A stretch of DNA of 64,000 bases from Catalinimonas alkaloidigena (GCF_029504655.1 NZ_JAQFIL010000001.1:7598001-7662000); one strand, 5' to 3'; numbered from the stretch's first letter, positions 48,401 through 56,487 are shown. The notes: a model not told the origin generated them from the sequence alone. Numbers and translations: made by a program.

Positions 48401-48584
48401 TGCTACTCCTTTCTCAGCAGCCAACGTATCACTGGCAGCCAATAATATTATCCTGTGGACACCGTGGACAGGCTTTGACCCTGAGTCTTTCAGCGCCGGA
48501 GCAGGGGGGAACGCATCAGCCTTTACCGGCTTAGGTTACCCTGGAGTACAGAGTTATTTCTTTACACTTAACCTAACGCTTTAA
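45480..48584 (+). CDS. SusC/RagA-family TonB-dependent transporter
   Basis: 1034 residues with a signal peptide (cleaved near GMAQS, about residue 24). The regulatory beta-domain (GSTTGTVTDVDGNYRIS), QLSEVVVTSFG, the plug with VDGVPIDNTTVE and GVRAANGAVIITTKKG, and the barrel ending in YFFTLNLTL are in the usual order. It pairs with the SusD that starts 10 bp after its stop. No enzyme gene is in the operon. The ligand is unknown. Confidence 0.95.
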   Translation: MNKILYMCTLLAFLSFTGNIGMAQSRTVSGNVTSLENGESLPGVNILVQGSTTGTVTDVDGNYRISVPSDDAILLFSFIGYQSEEVAVNGRSNIDVALSPSLEQLSEVVVTSFGIEQEKQALGYSVQELQSREITETKQPNLVNALQGRVAGVQITNSGGAPGMSSRIIIRGLTSLNPDADNQPLFVVDGVPIDNTTVESDGTPRGMSNRVADLNTNDIESVNVLKGAAATALYGVRAANGAVIITTKKGQAGATKVNVTSSIGFEEINKYPDFQEKYGQGFSGAYEPSSFWPSWGAPVEAAQVIDPDHRYYDNTRNTMETGMQLENTVSVSGGNESATFYGSVSNLQQDGVIPFSEWDRTSAKLSGKISAGEKFDLNGSINYINSGGNRVPHDRIMERLMYWANTQDVTDYINPDGTQNTYGNTNPLYDARFATYEDDVNRIIGNLNFNYRPADWMSISYRIGTDVYSDSRVEILPGPLGIDGEVALSSTGFITKEKINSRDINSTLNISLNHTFAEKLDATLRIGNDVFDRSRNDLTSTGTDFVIPRFFNLSNTTELQTGEFTSQRRLIGVYGDLLLNYDDYLYLNITARNDWSSTLPVENRSFFYPSFNLGFVFNDVLGVPEFLSYGKFRASYAEVGKDADPYSTAITYTSPNFFPVEGQVGFTRSSTFGLPTLKPERTTAVEIGTDLRFFENRLSLDFTWYKSNSKDQIIPVPVSNATGFTRFVTNAGELENQGVEIILGATPVSINDFSWDVLLNFTRNRNRVVEIREGIENIVLGSQFGYAGSSVTLQLIEGDAYGNLYGRSYERYYEGGEPENLTEVDRDLPLLIGDDGFPVVNTNQLILGNAQPKWYGGIRNTFNYKGLSLSFLIDARAGQYQYDQYANFYSAFGKLDYSLNRNDVVVFDGLLADGSPNTQEVWLGQGIGPDGRDYGASFYRNIYRGVSENFVKDASFVKLRNISLGYTLPSGILDATPFSAANVSLAANNIILWTPWTGFDPESFSAGAGGNASAFTGLGYPGVQSYFFTLNLTL

Positions 48585-48594
48585 TCTGATTATT

Positions 48595-50022
48595 ATGAAT
48601 ATGATTATGCGAAAGCTAAATATATTATGCATAGCGGCCTTATTGATATTTACAGCAAGTTGTGAAGATTATCTGGATATCAATACAGATCCCAACAACC
48701 CTACTGTAGCGCCGCTAAGTGGGTTGCTCGCCAACGCCACCCTGGAGACAGCCAATAACGTATTTGATATAGGTGGAACGACTTCCTTTTATGTACAGTA
48801 CCTGGCTTCCCCTAACGCCTCAAGCTCTACTGATATCCATGATGAAGTGCCTTACGATAATACGTGGTTCAATCTGTACAATGTGATGACCGACCTGAGT
48901 GACATAGAGGTACTGGCAGAAGAATCAGGGGCTACTGAGTATTTGGGCGCAGCTAAAGTGCTTAAAGCCCTGAATCTGGGTATGACAGTGGATCTCTGGG
49001 GAAATCTGCCTTACAGCGAGGCTTTCTTTGCCCAGACATTAACGCCTTCTTATGATGATGCGGAGAACCTGTATCAGGAGATTTTTACCCTTTTAGATGA
49101 TGGTATTGTAGCCCTTGGGCAGGAAAATTCAGCAATTGTAATAGGAGATGATGATTTCTTTTTTGGAGGCGACACTGAGGCCTGGATCAAGATGGCTTAT
49201 GCACTGAAAGCCCGCTATCTGCTACATCTGAGTGAAACTGGCAGCTATGACCCTCAGGCAGTATTAGCCGCAATAGATAATGGCTTTGAAAGCTCAGAAG
49301 ATGATGCACAAGTTACCTCTTATGCCAATACACTTCAGCGTAACCCCTGGGCACAGGAGGCGATAGATAACGAAAACCTATTGCTGGGAGGTTGGATTTC
49401 CGAGCAACTGGTAGAAGCTATGGATGGTACTACCTATGGCTATGTGGACCCTCGTATGCCCTTTATGTTCGGCCTAACCGATGATAGCGTATATGTGGGT
49501 ACACCCAACGGAGCAGGCCGGGGAGATGCACCTGAGCAGGGAGCTCGCTCAACGCTGGTAACAGATACTTATTATGCCGCGGAAGATGCGCCTCTTTTGG
49601 TGATTACCTACTTTGAGCAGAAGTTTATAGAAGCTGAGGCAGCTTTGGATGCAGGTGATCAAAGTAGGGCTTATAACGCATACATTGAAGGCATCACTGC
49701 CCACCTGAATAAGCTGGGTGTTGAAGAAGCGGAAATAGAGGCTTACCTGGCAAATCCTGAAGTGAGTGTGGGAGCCGCTAATCTTAGTATTCAGGATGTT
49801 TTTAAGGAGAAATATATCAGCATGTTTTTACATCCTGAAGCCTGGACCGATGCTCGCCGTTTTGATTATCAGTATGAGAATATGACCTTACCGGCAAACC
49901 ATAATCCTAACCTCAACGGTGAGTTTATCAAAAGACTTATCTATCCTGATTCAGAAACAACCCGTAATGGGCAGAACGTACCAGCGGTTTCTCTGGGAGA
50001 CCCATTGTTTTGGGACGAGTAA
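48595..50022 (+). CDS. SusD/RagB-like outer-membrane lipoprotein (SusD-like_2 type)
   Basis: 475 residues. Three in-frame ATGs (48595, 48601, 48607) precede the signal peptide; all keep the lipobox FTASC (Cys about residue 23). The mature start EDYLDINTDPNNPTVAP is typical, as is the SusD-like_2 arrangement of helices. It binds the ligand for the SusC upstream. The protein is acidic overall and is followed 30 bp later by a small lipoprotein gene. Confidence 0.94.
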   Translation: MNMIMRKLNILCIAALLIFTASCEDYLDINTDPNNPTVAPLSGLLANATLETANNVFDIGGTTSFYVQYLASPNASSSTDIHDEVPYDNTWFNLYNVMTDLSDIEVLAEESGATEYLGAAKVLKALNLGMTVDLWGNLPYSEAFFAQTLTPSYDDAENLYQEIFTLLDDGIVALGQENSAIVIGDDDFFFGGDTEAWIKMAYALKARYLLHLSETGSYDPQAVLAAIDNGFESSEDDAQVTSYANTLQRNPWAQEAIDNENLLLGGWISEQLVEAMDGTTYGYVDPRMPFMFGLTDDSVYVGTPNGAGRGDAPEQGARSTLVTDTYYAAEDAPLLVITYFEQKFIEAEAALDAGDQSRAYNAYIEGITAHLNKLGVEEAEIEAYLANPEVSVGAANLSIQDVFKEKYISMFLHPEAWTDARRFDYQYENMTLPANHNPNLNGEFIKRLIYPDSETTRNGQNVPAVSLGDPLFWDE

Positions 50023-50052
50023 TTTGGTGTTTTTAATTTTGAAATCAATAAC

Positions 50053-50499
50053 ATGAAAATATATAGTAAAATACTCGTAATGATGGCATTAGCTTTTAGC
50101 TTTGCTGCCTGCGAAAAGAACGAAGTGCTTCCTGACTATCAGGTAGCAGGGACAAGTACAGCTACCATTGCTCAGATAAGCGTATCTAATGATGAGCCTC
50201 TGTCCGGTGAAGAGATAACCGTTACTCTGTATTATGTAAATCTGGAAGAGGACCCTGCGACAGGAATTGAACTGTTGGAACAAGTAGGTGGTAGTGATTT
50301 TACAACAGTTACTACTTTGGATGAGTCTTCCGCTTCATTAGATGCAGAGATTACCCGCACATATACCTATACAGTTCCGGATGTAGAAGTCGGGACTGCT
50401 ATCAGACTGGATATGGTGCTAAGCTCACAAAACAAGGAGTTTCCCCAGCGGGAAAAAGTAGATTTAGAAGTTTCGGAAGAAGAAGAGACGGAGGAGTAG
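50053..50499 (+). CDS. Small acidic surface lipoprotein, third gene of susCD operon
   Basis: 148 residues. The signal peptide ends in a lipobox (SFAAC, Cys about residue 20). The mature part is a single predicted immunoglobulin-like beta-sandwich (ISVSNDEPLSGEEITVTLYYVN, here split: strands near 50-65, 70-85 and 105-130) with a very acidic tail (VSEEEETEE). It fits the slot of SusE/SusF-like or BACON-type accessory lipoproteins that help SusD, but is much smaller and shows no known domain signature. A terminator follows at 50527. Confidence 0.65.
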   Translation: MKIYSKILVMMALAFSFAACEKNEVLPDYQVAGTSTATIAQISVSNDEPLSGEEITVTLYYVNLEEDPATGIELLEQVGGSDFTTVTTLDESSASLDAEITRTYTYTVPDVEVGTAIRLDMVLSSQNKEFPQREKVDLEVSEEEETEE

Positions 50500-50526
50500 T
50501 TTCCGCTGATATGTAATTTTGTGAAA

Positions 50527-50560
50527 AACTCTCTGTACGAAAGTGCAGGGAGTTTTTTTA
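50527..50560 (+). terminator. Rho-independent terminator of the third susCD operon
   Basis: A 9-bp stem (AACTCTCTG/CAGGGAGTT, one G-U pair) with a 10-nt loop is followed by TTTTT, 27 bp past the lipoprotein stop. Confidence 0.85.
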
Positions 50561-50633
50561 TATCAGCAAAGCGAAGCGTTTGTAGAGTTTCAAATTAGAA
50601 CATTATTTTTGTTTAAAAATCTTATATAGAAAA

Positions 50634-50849
50634 ATGATGACACCATTCAAACTCAAAGCGGGAAGTGAATACATTGAGCTTAATAAACTCCTGAAAATCA
50701 TGGGATGGGCTGGCAGTGGTGGGGAAGCCAATCAGCTGATTGAATCAGGGTTTGTACAGGTAAATGGCTCCGAGGAAACTCAGAAGAGAAAAAAGCTGGT
50801 TGCTGGTGATCAGGTTACTTATGAAGCATACAAAGTAGTAATTGAGTAG
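50634..50849 (+). CDS. S4-domain RNA-binding protein (YbcJ-like)
   Basis: 71 residues, the whole length being one S4 domain: EYIELNKLLKIMGWAGSGGE, ANQLIESGFVQVNG and KKLVAGDQVTYEAYKVVI. The fold binds structured RNA. Small stand-alone proteins of this type (YbcJ family) are cytoplasmic and probably ribosome- or tRNA-associated. It stands alone and converges with the regulator at 50864, whose stop lies 14 bp away. Confidence 0.88.
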   Translation: MMTPFKLKAGSEYIELNKLLKIMGWAGSGGEANQLIESGFVQVNGSEETQKRKKLVAGDQVTYEAYKVVIE

Positions 50850-50863
50850 TTGATTGCATTATG

Positions 50864-51493
50864 CTAAGCTAAGTTATCTTTTATTTCCTTAATCAGGTAG
50901 GCACATCTTCTTGCTCCTTTTACGATATGCTCGGTACGTTCTACACTCACCCCCTGCCCCAAGAGCTGGCGAAAGGTATTGAGCTCTGTACGACAAAAAC
51001 CCTGACAATAGGTAGCCGCTTCGCAGATTGGACAATGATTTTCTATCAATAGCAAGGCATCATTTTCTTTTTTTACTTCAGCCAGGTATCCTTCACGACT
51101 TCTGATATCCGCTAGTTGCTGTACTTTTTCCTCCAAAGTTTCTGCTTCAGCTAATTTCTGCTGATAGCGTGTCTTTACTTCTTTTTCCCTGGCCTCGATT
51201 ACTTTTTCTAATGAATTTTCCCCCAACGTATCCCGGATTTGCTTGATGAGCTGTAGCGTAAGTTGACTATGTGTATCCGGAAAGTGCGCATGCCCATCAG
51301 AAGTTAGGCTGAAAATCTGCTTAGGACGTCCTACTCCTTTTGCTTCACTGTGGCTACGTACCATTTTTTGCTGCACCAGTTGGCTCAGTTGCAGGCGCGC
51401 CCCTTCACTGCTGATACCAAGCTCTTCAGCAATCAGAGGTGCTGTCATAGGGCCTTTGGTCTTAAGTAAAAGTAAAATTTGCTCAGTACGCAT
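50864..51493 (-). CDS. SufR-like winged-helix regulator with a Cys-rich Fe-S site
   Basis: 209 residues. The N-terminal winged helix (about 1-65, APLIAEELGISSEGARLQLSQL) binds DNA, followed by a coiled coil (about 95-145) for dimerisation and a C-terminal cysteine cluster: Cys154, Cys157, Cys163, Cys167 and Cys197. The 154-to-167 spacing resembles the Fe-S ligands of cyanobacterial SufR, so the protein may sense iron-sulfur or oxidative state. It is divergent from superoxide dismutase, with a 28-bp palindrome between them, 11 bp before this gene's start. This predicts control of both sod and itself. ArsR/DeoR-like members with different ligands remain possible. Confidence 0.75.
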   Translation of the reverse strand: MRTEQILLLLKTKGPMTAPLIAEELGISSEGARLQLSQLVQQKMVRSHSEAKGVGRPKQIFSLTSDGHAHFPDTHSQLTLQLIKQIRDTLGENSLEKVIEAREKEVKTRYQQKLAEAETLEEKVQQLADIRSREGYLAEVKKENDALLLIENHCPICEAATYCQGFCRTELNTFRQLLGQGVSVERTEHIVKGARRCAYLIKEIKDNLA

Positions 51494-51503
51494 GATGAAA
51501 GCT

Positions 51504-51531
51504 AATAAAACAAGTAACCACTTGTTTTATT
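51504..51531. promoter_or_regulatory. Perfect palindromic operator between regulator and superoxide dismutase
   Basis: Two 12-base arms, AATAAAACAAGT and ACTTGTTTTATT, are exact inverted copies around a 4-base spacer (AACC). The element lies in the 98-bp divergent region between the SufR-like regulator and sod, well placed for a dimeric winged-helix repressor acting on both promoters. Confidence 0.75.
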
Positions 51532-51591
51532 ATTCGTAAGAATAAATGAAAGGTTTAAAACCCATTTTTTTTCATATTAAAATATACAATT

Positions 51592-52197
51592 ATGTCATTT
51601 GAATTGCCAAACCTACCTTATGCGTATGATGCACTGGAACCCCATATCGATGCACAGACTATGGAGATCCACCATACAAAACACCATAATGCATACGTGA
51701 GCAAACTGAATGCTGCTATTGAAGGAACGGATGCTGCTGATAAGTCTCTGGAGGAGATTATTAAAAATGTATCCAACTATGCTACAGGAGTAAGAAACAA
51801 TGGCGGAGGACATTATAACCATTCGTTCTTCTGGCCGCTACTTTCTGCTAATGGAGGCCAGCCTGGCGGAAAACTGGCTGAGGCTATCAACGCCACTTTT
51901 GGATCATTAGATAAGTTAAAGGAAGAATTTAACAATGCTGCCGCCACACGCTTTGGTTCAGGCTGGGCATGGTTGATTGTAGATGAAAGCGGAAGCCTGA
52001 AAGTAACTTCTACTCCTAACCAGGATAACCCTTTGATGGATGTAGCCGAAGTAAAAGGAACTCCTGTTTTGGGGCTTGATGTATGGGAGCATGCGTACTA
52101 TCTCAAATACCAAAACAAGCGCCCGGATTATATTGCAGCATTCTGGAATGTAGTTAACTGGGAGCAGGCTGAAAAAAATTATCAGAGCGCCCTGTAA
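51592..52197 (+). CDS. sodA: Superoxide dismutase (Fe/Mn family)
   Basis: 201 residues, cytoplasmic, converting superoxide to oxygen and hydrogen peroxide. The four metal ligands are visible: His27 ([12 protein letters not shown]), His in [13 protein letters not shown], and Asp/His in [13 protein letters not shown]. Gly-Gly before the second His and Gln in TPNQDNPL favour manganese, though cambialistic use is possible. The length is normal. It is divergent from a Fe-S-type regulator and is monocistronic, ending in a strong terminator. Confidence 0.95.
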   Translation: MSFELPNLPYAYDALEPHIDAQTMEIHHTKHHNAYVSKLNAAIEGTDAADKSLEEIIKNVSNYATGVRNNGGGHYNHSFFWPLLSANGGQPGGKLAEAINATFGSLDKLKEEFNNAAATRFGSGWAWLIVDESGSLKVTSTPNQDNPLMDVAEVKGTPVLGLDVWEHAYYLKYQNKRPDYIAAFWNVVNWEQAEKNYQSAL

Positions 52198-52262
52198 TCA
52201 AACCATATTGCTGGTTTATAAACGCTTATTGTTTATAAATCAAGTTATTGATCTTAATATGA

Positions 52263-52300
52263 AAACCTTCTGTACACGTAAAGTACAGAAGGTTTTTTTT
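52263..52300 (+). terminator. Rho-independent terminator after sod
   Basis: A perfect 13-bp stem (AAACCTTCTGTAC/GTACAGAAGGTTT) around a 7-nt loop is followed by a run of T. It is the strongest terminator in the window. Confidence 0.95.
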
Positions 52301-52414
52301 GCTTCAAAAGTAGAGAGGGTACAAATTAGCCAAGGCTTAAAAGTCAATTATTCTTACTTATTTGGTATATTGTTGATCACTCGTGCGTCACATTGACATT
52401 AAAAAATTAATAAT

Positions 52415-52663
52415 ATGTTTGGGCTTTTTAAGAAGAAAAAAAAGAAGCATCAGCCTGTACTCGCAGACCTTAACAATCATCCTCTACATGAAGGAGATGT
52501 AGTAGAATCATTACGCTATGGATTAGGAAAATGCAGGATCATCATGGGGGATAAAGGGCTTGCGTACGAATCTATGGAAAATGGTAAGCAGGTAAGTTGG
52601 CACTTAATGGTAGATGCGGCCACAGATCTACAAAAAGTGAAAAAGATTACGCTTAAAAATTGA
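52415..52663 (+). CDS. Small basic hypothetical protein
   Basis: 82 residues. A lysine-rich start (MFGLFKKKKKKHQP) is followed by a compact beta-type domain with HPLHEGDVVESLRYGLGKCR and GLAYESMENGKQVSWHLMV. The region HEGDVVESLRYGLGKCRI resembles CarD- or KOW-like surface loops, but this is not enough for an assignment. It is monocistronic. No signal peptide or membrane helix is present. Confidence 0.6.
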   Translation: MFGLFKKKKKKHQPVLADLNNHPLHEGDVVESLRYGLGKCRIIMGDKGLAYESMENGKQVSWHLMVDAATDLQKVKKITLKN

Positions 52664-52785
52664 ATTATATTTTGAGTAAATAGTCATGATATAAAGAATT
52701 TTTTACTTATGTAATATTTCCGCCTTTTCGGAGGAACTGTTTTAGAGATTATTGGGTATATTGAATCTATTAATCTCATAAAAAT

Positions 52786-53076
52786 ATGGTTTTGACTTTT
52801 GTTGTTTTTGCAATTTTATCAGTAATAAGCCTTGCAATCTATTTGGTGGAAAGTATCAGTCACCAGCGTACGCTGAGGCGCAATCATGATGACAACGGAA
52901 ATTTCTACGCTGGAAAACTTCAGCCGATAATGGTCACTGCTATACGAAAAGGTGAAATGCAGGAAACTTATTATTATATGCCGGAACAACAGTTACAACA
53001 TGGACATTATCAGCTAAAGGTAGAACGTTCACTTTTTAGGAGTCTGGTGATGAGCACTCAGCTTTCAGCTAATTAA
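52786..53076 (+). CDS. Small hypothetical membrane-anchored protein
   Basis: 96 residues. One N-terminal membrane helix (MVLTFVVFAILSVISLAIYL) precedes a soluble tail with several short beta-prone stretches (QPIMVTAIRKGEMQETYYYM). No known family was recognised. It begins 122 bp after the previous small gene and has its own terminator at 53106. Confidence 0.6.
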   Translation: MVLTFVVFAILSVISLAIYLVESISHQRTLRRNHDDNGNFYAGKLQPIMVTAIRKGEMQETYYYMPEQQLQHGHYQLKVERSLFRSLVMSTQLSAN

Positions 53077-53105
53077 TACCGTTACAATTTACACAAACGT
53101 TAAGG

Positions 53106-53128
53106 AGCAGTTTCAGGACTGCTTTTTT
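53106..53128 (+). terminator. Rho-independent terminator
   Basis: A 6-bp stem (AGCAGT/ACTGCT) with a 6-nt loop and a run of six T, 30 bp past the small membrane-protein stop. Confidence 0.8.
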
Positions 53129-53168
53129 ATTTATTGATGTTGTGGTTTAGCCGGGCGATATAATGCTA

Positions 53169-53757
53169 CTAATGTAATGCAGCCCTTAACGGTAAATTTT
53201 CTACAATTTTTGCTTCCTCAGCAACTAATTCAGCAATGCGTTCGTCTACCTCCTTTTTATCAAAGTACCGCAATGCCATATGTACAAAAATATGACTATG
53301 TTTAGCTTCCGAAGCCCATAAGAGCTTATAGAAGCGCCGAATATCCTCATCCTCCTGTGCTTCGCTTACTAACTTAAAACGTTCACATCCTCTACTCTCT
53401 ATCAGAGAAGCTAAAATTAGCCGATCACGGAAACGGGTGAGAGGTGTTCCTCCGTGGCTGAGCGCCATCAGTTGCTTAATATAAGGATCTGGTGACATTT
53501 GCTTTTGCCAGTGGAATACCCTTCTGACGCATAAACTCATATACCTGCTGAAAATGTTCCAGCTCTTCAATTCCCGTAGCAATGAGCTCAGGGATAATTT
53601 CATGGCGTTCAGGATATTTGGCTACAAAACTCATAGCCATGGCTGACGCCTTTCTTTCACAGTCAGCATGATCCTGTAAAAAACTATTGAAATCGTTCAT
53701 TACGGTATCTAACCACGCCTGGCTGGAGGCATTAGCAAGTTCTATTTTATATTGCAT
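53169..53757 (-). pseudogene. miaE: miaE, tRNA hydroxylase gene with a one-base frameshift
   Basis: Two overlapping frames on the minus strand together encode a full MiaE-type diiron enzyme, which hydroxylates the isopentenyl side chain of ms2i6A37 in tRNA. The N-terminal frame (53476-53757) has the ligands in ASAMAMSFVAKYPERHE and GIEELEHFQQVYEFM. The second frame (53169 onward) has SLIESRGCERFKLVSEA and SEAKHSHIFVHMAL. The break lies in GCAAAAGCAAATG near 53501. Removing one C (a g at 53501 on the plus strand) restores LAKEMSPDPY, as in the family, and gives exactly 195 residues. It could be a true pseudogene or a sequencing error. Confidence 0.88.
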
Positions 53758-53829
53758 ACTAATATATCTTTAAGAAAGCCTTTACTGCTTTTGATATGAC
53801 TTTTGCGAAAATATTAATTTTACGGCATT

Positions 53830-55123
53830 ATGCATGAAAACTCACTGGTAGCAATTGCTGATCGCTACTTTAAGCGGTTTGGCTTTTGTGACAAACAGCT
53901 GGAAAGTATTCCTCATCCTGATACTAAAATTTCTATTGTAATTCCTTGTTATGACGAGCCGGCACTGACACTTACGTTAGATGCGCTGTACCAGTGTGAA
54001 CCACCAGCGTTTCCGGTTGAAGTACTGATCGTAATCAACAGTAGCCTTAATGATGATAAGACGCTAAAACTGAGAAACATAGAAACCAGAAAAGAGATAG
54101 CGCACTGGAAAAGCAAGCATGAAAAATCCTGGCTCAAAATACAAGTATTATATATAGAAGACATGCCTTCCAAACATGCCGGAGTAGGATTAGCCAGGAA
54201 AATTGGTATGGATGAGGCATTGCGCCGTTTTGCTTTCATCAGGTATGCCGGCATGATTGTTTGCCTGGATGCTGACTGCCTGGTAGCAACAAACTACTTG
54301 CGGGTATTAGAAAAAGTTCAGGTACATCACAAGCCACAATCCTGCTCCATATATTTTGAACACATTTTAGAACAGGCCGACAATTCAAAACTGCGAATAG
54401 GGATTATTTATTATGAATTATTCCTGCGTTATTATGTAAATGCGCTGGCATATAGTCAGTACCCCTTTGCTATGCATACTGTGGGCTCAAGCATGAGCGT
54501 CGCGGGCAGATACATACGCACTAAGTGGAGGAATGAACAGGCGTAAGGCAGGAGAAGATTTTTACTTTCTACATAAAGTAGTGCCCTTGGGAAATCATTA
54601 TGTTATCAACGAAACTGTGGTTTATCCTTCTTCTCGGCTTTCAGCTCGTGTTCCTTTTGGTACTGGTAAAGCACAGCAGGAGTGGCTAAACGATGAGGAG
54701 AGCCGTAAACAAGCTTACCATCCTGCTATTTTTGATGATTTGAAAGTGTTTATTCAGTATGTACCTATGTTTTATGAGACAAGCCATTTTGATGAAGAAC
54801 TCTCCAGCCTAAGATTGCCCGAGGCTTTAAGGACCTTTTTGATAAAACAGCGCTTTGTGGATAAACTCCAAGAGATGAAAGCTAATTCATCAAGCTTTAA
54901 AACTTTTAAGAAGCGATTTTTTTTATGGTTTGACGGCTTTAAAGCTTTAAAATTTGTACATTACTGTAAAGATCATTATTATGAACAGCAGGAGTTGAAC
55001 TTCGCTAGTCAGCAATTACTAGAAAAGTTGGGCTTAGAGAGCGCAGCCAGTATAACAGAACTTTTGCAGGCCTATAGAAGGTTAGATAAGAGTAGATATC
55101 CGATAAATTTAATGTTGACTTAA
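53830..55123 (+). pseudogene. Family 2 glycosyltransferase with a one-base frameshift
   Basis: Two overlapping frames (53830-54546 and 54533-55123) join into one glycosyltransferase of 430 residues when one base is removed. The first has the GT2 nucleotide-sugar motifs SIVIPCYDEPALTLTLDAL and IVCLDADCLVA. The second carries on with MNRRKAGEDFYFLHK, the acceptor-side ED motif. At the junction AGCGTCGCGGGC, deleting the G at 54502 gives a continuous VGSSMSVRADTYALSGG, as expected for the family. The function would be sugar transfer in the cytoplasm or at its membrane; the product is unknown. As it stands the gene is interrupted. Confidence 0.85.
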
Positions 55124-55183
55124 GCAGGTTAAATAAAATATTTTTTAACTTTCTGCTTGAAAAGCAATTTAACCAGCGTTTGT

Positions 55184-55723
55184 ATGTCTTTTCGTAGCAT
55201 CAACGTGATTATTGAACCTCGCCACTTTTTTCCCTGGATTGCTCAGAAGATCCAGGTTGATGGACAAGCTACGTTTTATGTAAAACGTACTTATCGTCTA
55301 TTGTCTGCTACCACAAAAGTAAAAAGAATTAACCCTCGCGGGTTGGAGATTAAAATCCATAAGCCCTTCATTCATAGCTCTGGATTTGAAATAATTACTG
55401 CTGGAAAGAATTACAGAATTCGTAAAATCTCATACTGGCAATGGGAATGTCGCTGTGAAGAGGAGGTGATCATGGTAAACCGTTTGGGAGGAATCAAATG
55501 TGTACTTTCGCAGGAAGGACGCCAGCTTGCCATCATGTCTTTGGGGACCAATCTACCTTTTGTAAAAGATAGAAATACCTATATCAGAGTAAATAGCGAT
55601 GACTATCTACATATTGCTATTGCCTCAGCATTACTCATCAGCGGTTTTGGTATTAATATCAATCCATTACTGCTGAATAATAATAAGATGAGTTCTTCTA
55701 TGCGTCCTATTGAAATTGCCTAG
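55184..55723 (+). CDS. Hypothetical protein, possibly Tubby/LURP-like fold
   Basis: 179 residues from the ATG at 55184 (MSFRSINVII); a TTG at 55157 would add nine residues. It is rich in beta-strand-like stretches (ATFYVKRTYRLLS, NYRIRKISYWQWEC, RQLAIMSLGT) and ends with a hydrophobic helix (IAIASALLISGFGINI). The repeated strands and terminal helix recall Tubby/LURP-one-like domains, but no diagnostic motif is present. It has no signal peptide and follows the broken glycosyltransferase by 60 bp. Confidence 0.6.
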   Translation: MSFRSINVIIEPRHFFPWIAQKIQVDGQATFYVKRTYRLLSATTKVKRINPRGLEIKIHKPFIHSSGFEIITAGKNYRIRKISYWQWECRCEEEVIMVNRLGGIKCVLSQEGRQLAIMSLGTNLPFVKDRNTYIRVNSDDYLHIAIASALLISGFGININPLLLNNNKMSSSMRPIEIA

Positions 55724-55747
55724 CATCCGGCTACGCTACTTGTTTGC

Positions 55748-55817
55748 GTTGATAAAGCATTCATTCTCCTGATTTTCTGAAAATTCCCCTATAATTCAGA
55801 GATGCTTTATTATCAAC
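55748..55817. other. Large imperfect inverted repeat
   Basis: GTTGATAAAGCAT (55748-55760) is repeated in inverse form as ATGCTTTATTATCAAC (55802-55817), differing by a 3-base bulge, around 41 bases. It lies just downstream of the gene ending at 55723. There is no T-run, so it is not a normal terminator; a structured 3' UTR or small RNA is possible. Confidence 0.35.
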
Positions 55818-55865
55818 AGAACCTACATTTGCCTACCTTCGTTTAAGGAATACATTTTATACAAT

Positions 55866-56102
55866 ATGGAAGAACTTTTTTATCTGGCAGAAGACTTAGG
55901 TCTGGAAAAAGGAAAAGATTTTGATTCAAAAGTAGAGAACCTATCTGCTACTTTTACTTTTACCGACAAACAAAAAGGCGATCTGCTCAGAAACGTATTT
56001 TTGAAGAAGTATGCAGAGGGACTAATTAACGTAGGTTACATCTCCAATCTAAAAAAGTCAGCTGTCAGTGGTAAGTATTCTTTTAAAATTACGATTCAGT
56101 AA
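55866..56102 (+). CDS. Small hypothetical cytoplasmic protein
   Basis: 78 residues, acidic at the N-terminus and basic at the C-terminus. It contains two probable helices (MEELFYLAEDLGLEKG and FTDKQKGDLLRNVFLKKYAEG) and a strand pair near the end (SGKYSFKITIQ). No family was recognised. It has no signal peptide or membrane segment, and codon use is like that of its neighbours. Confidence 0.5.
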   Translation: MEELFYLAEDLGLEKGKDFDSKVENLSATFTFTDKQKGDLLRNVFLKKYAEGLINVGYISNLKKSAVSGKYSFKITIQ

Positions 56103-56256
56103 GCAGCTGTAGTACCTCTTTTCAGCTTATCGACGAACTAAGCTAACCATCTGATGAACTTTTTTTCCAACGCTTTAATTTGGAAGGACTTCTTACATTT
56201 AGTAAAAACTAGCCCACAAATTGCTGTCTTTCCTCGAGAAAAATAAGGTTGGAACT

Positions 56257-56487
56257 ATGGAAATAGCAGAATTCAAGGAGTTATCTCGTTACGAACAGGT
56301 GAATTTTTTGCAGTATAAAGGTGTCTTTTTAACTGTTCTCAGGACAAAACACTATATACTTAAGCTTTACGCAATGAATAAATTTTATGTAGAATTATTG
56401 TATGATACCAGTTTAGGTACAGTTGACATCAATGTGCTGAGTGGTATCAATAAACTGGACTATTACCTGGAAGAGATTAAAGTCTAA
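56257..56487 (+). CDS. Small hypothetical protein
   Basis: 76 residues from the ATG at 56257 (MEIAEFKELSRYEQVNF); an upstream TTG at 56221 is possible but less likely. The remainder (GVFLTVLRTKHYILKLYAMN, FYVELLYDTSLGTVDINV) is a predicted alpha/beta domain with no recognised motif. It is probably cytoplasmic. The small size makes the call moderate. Confidence 0.5.
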   Translation: MEIAEFKELSRYEQVNFLQYKGVFLTVLRTKHYILKLYAMNKFYVELLYDTSLGTVDINVLSGINKLDYYLEEIKV

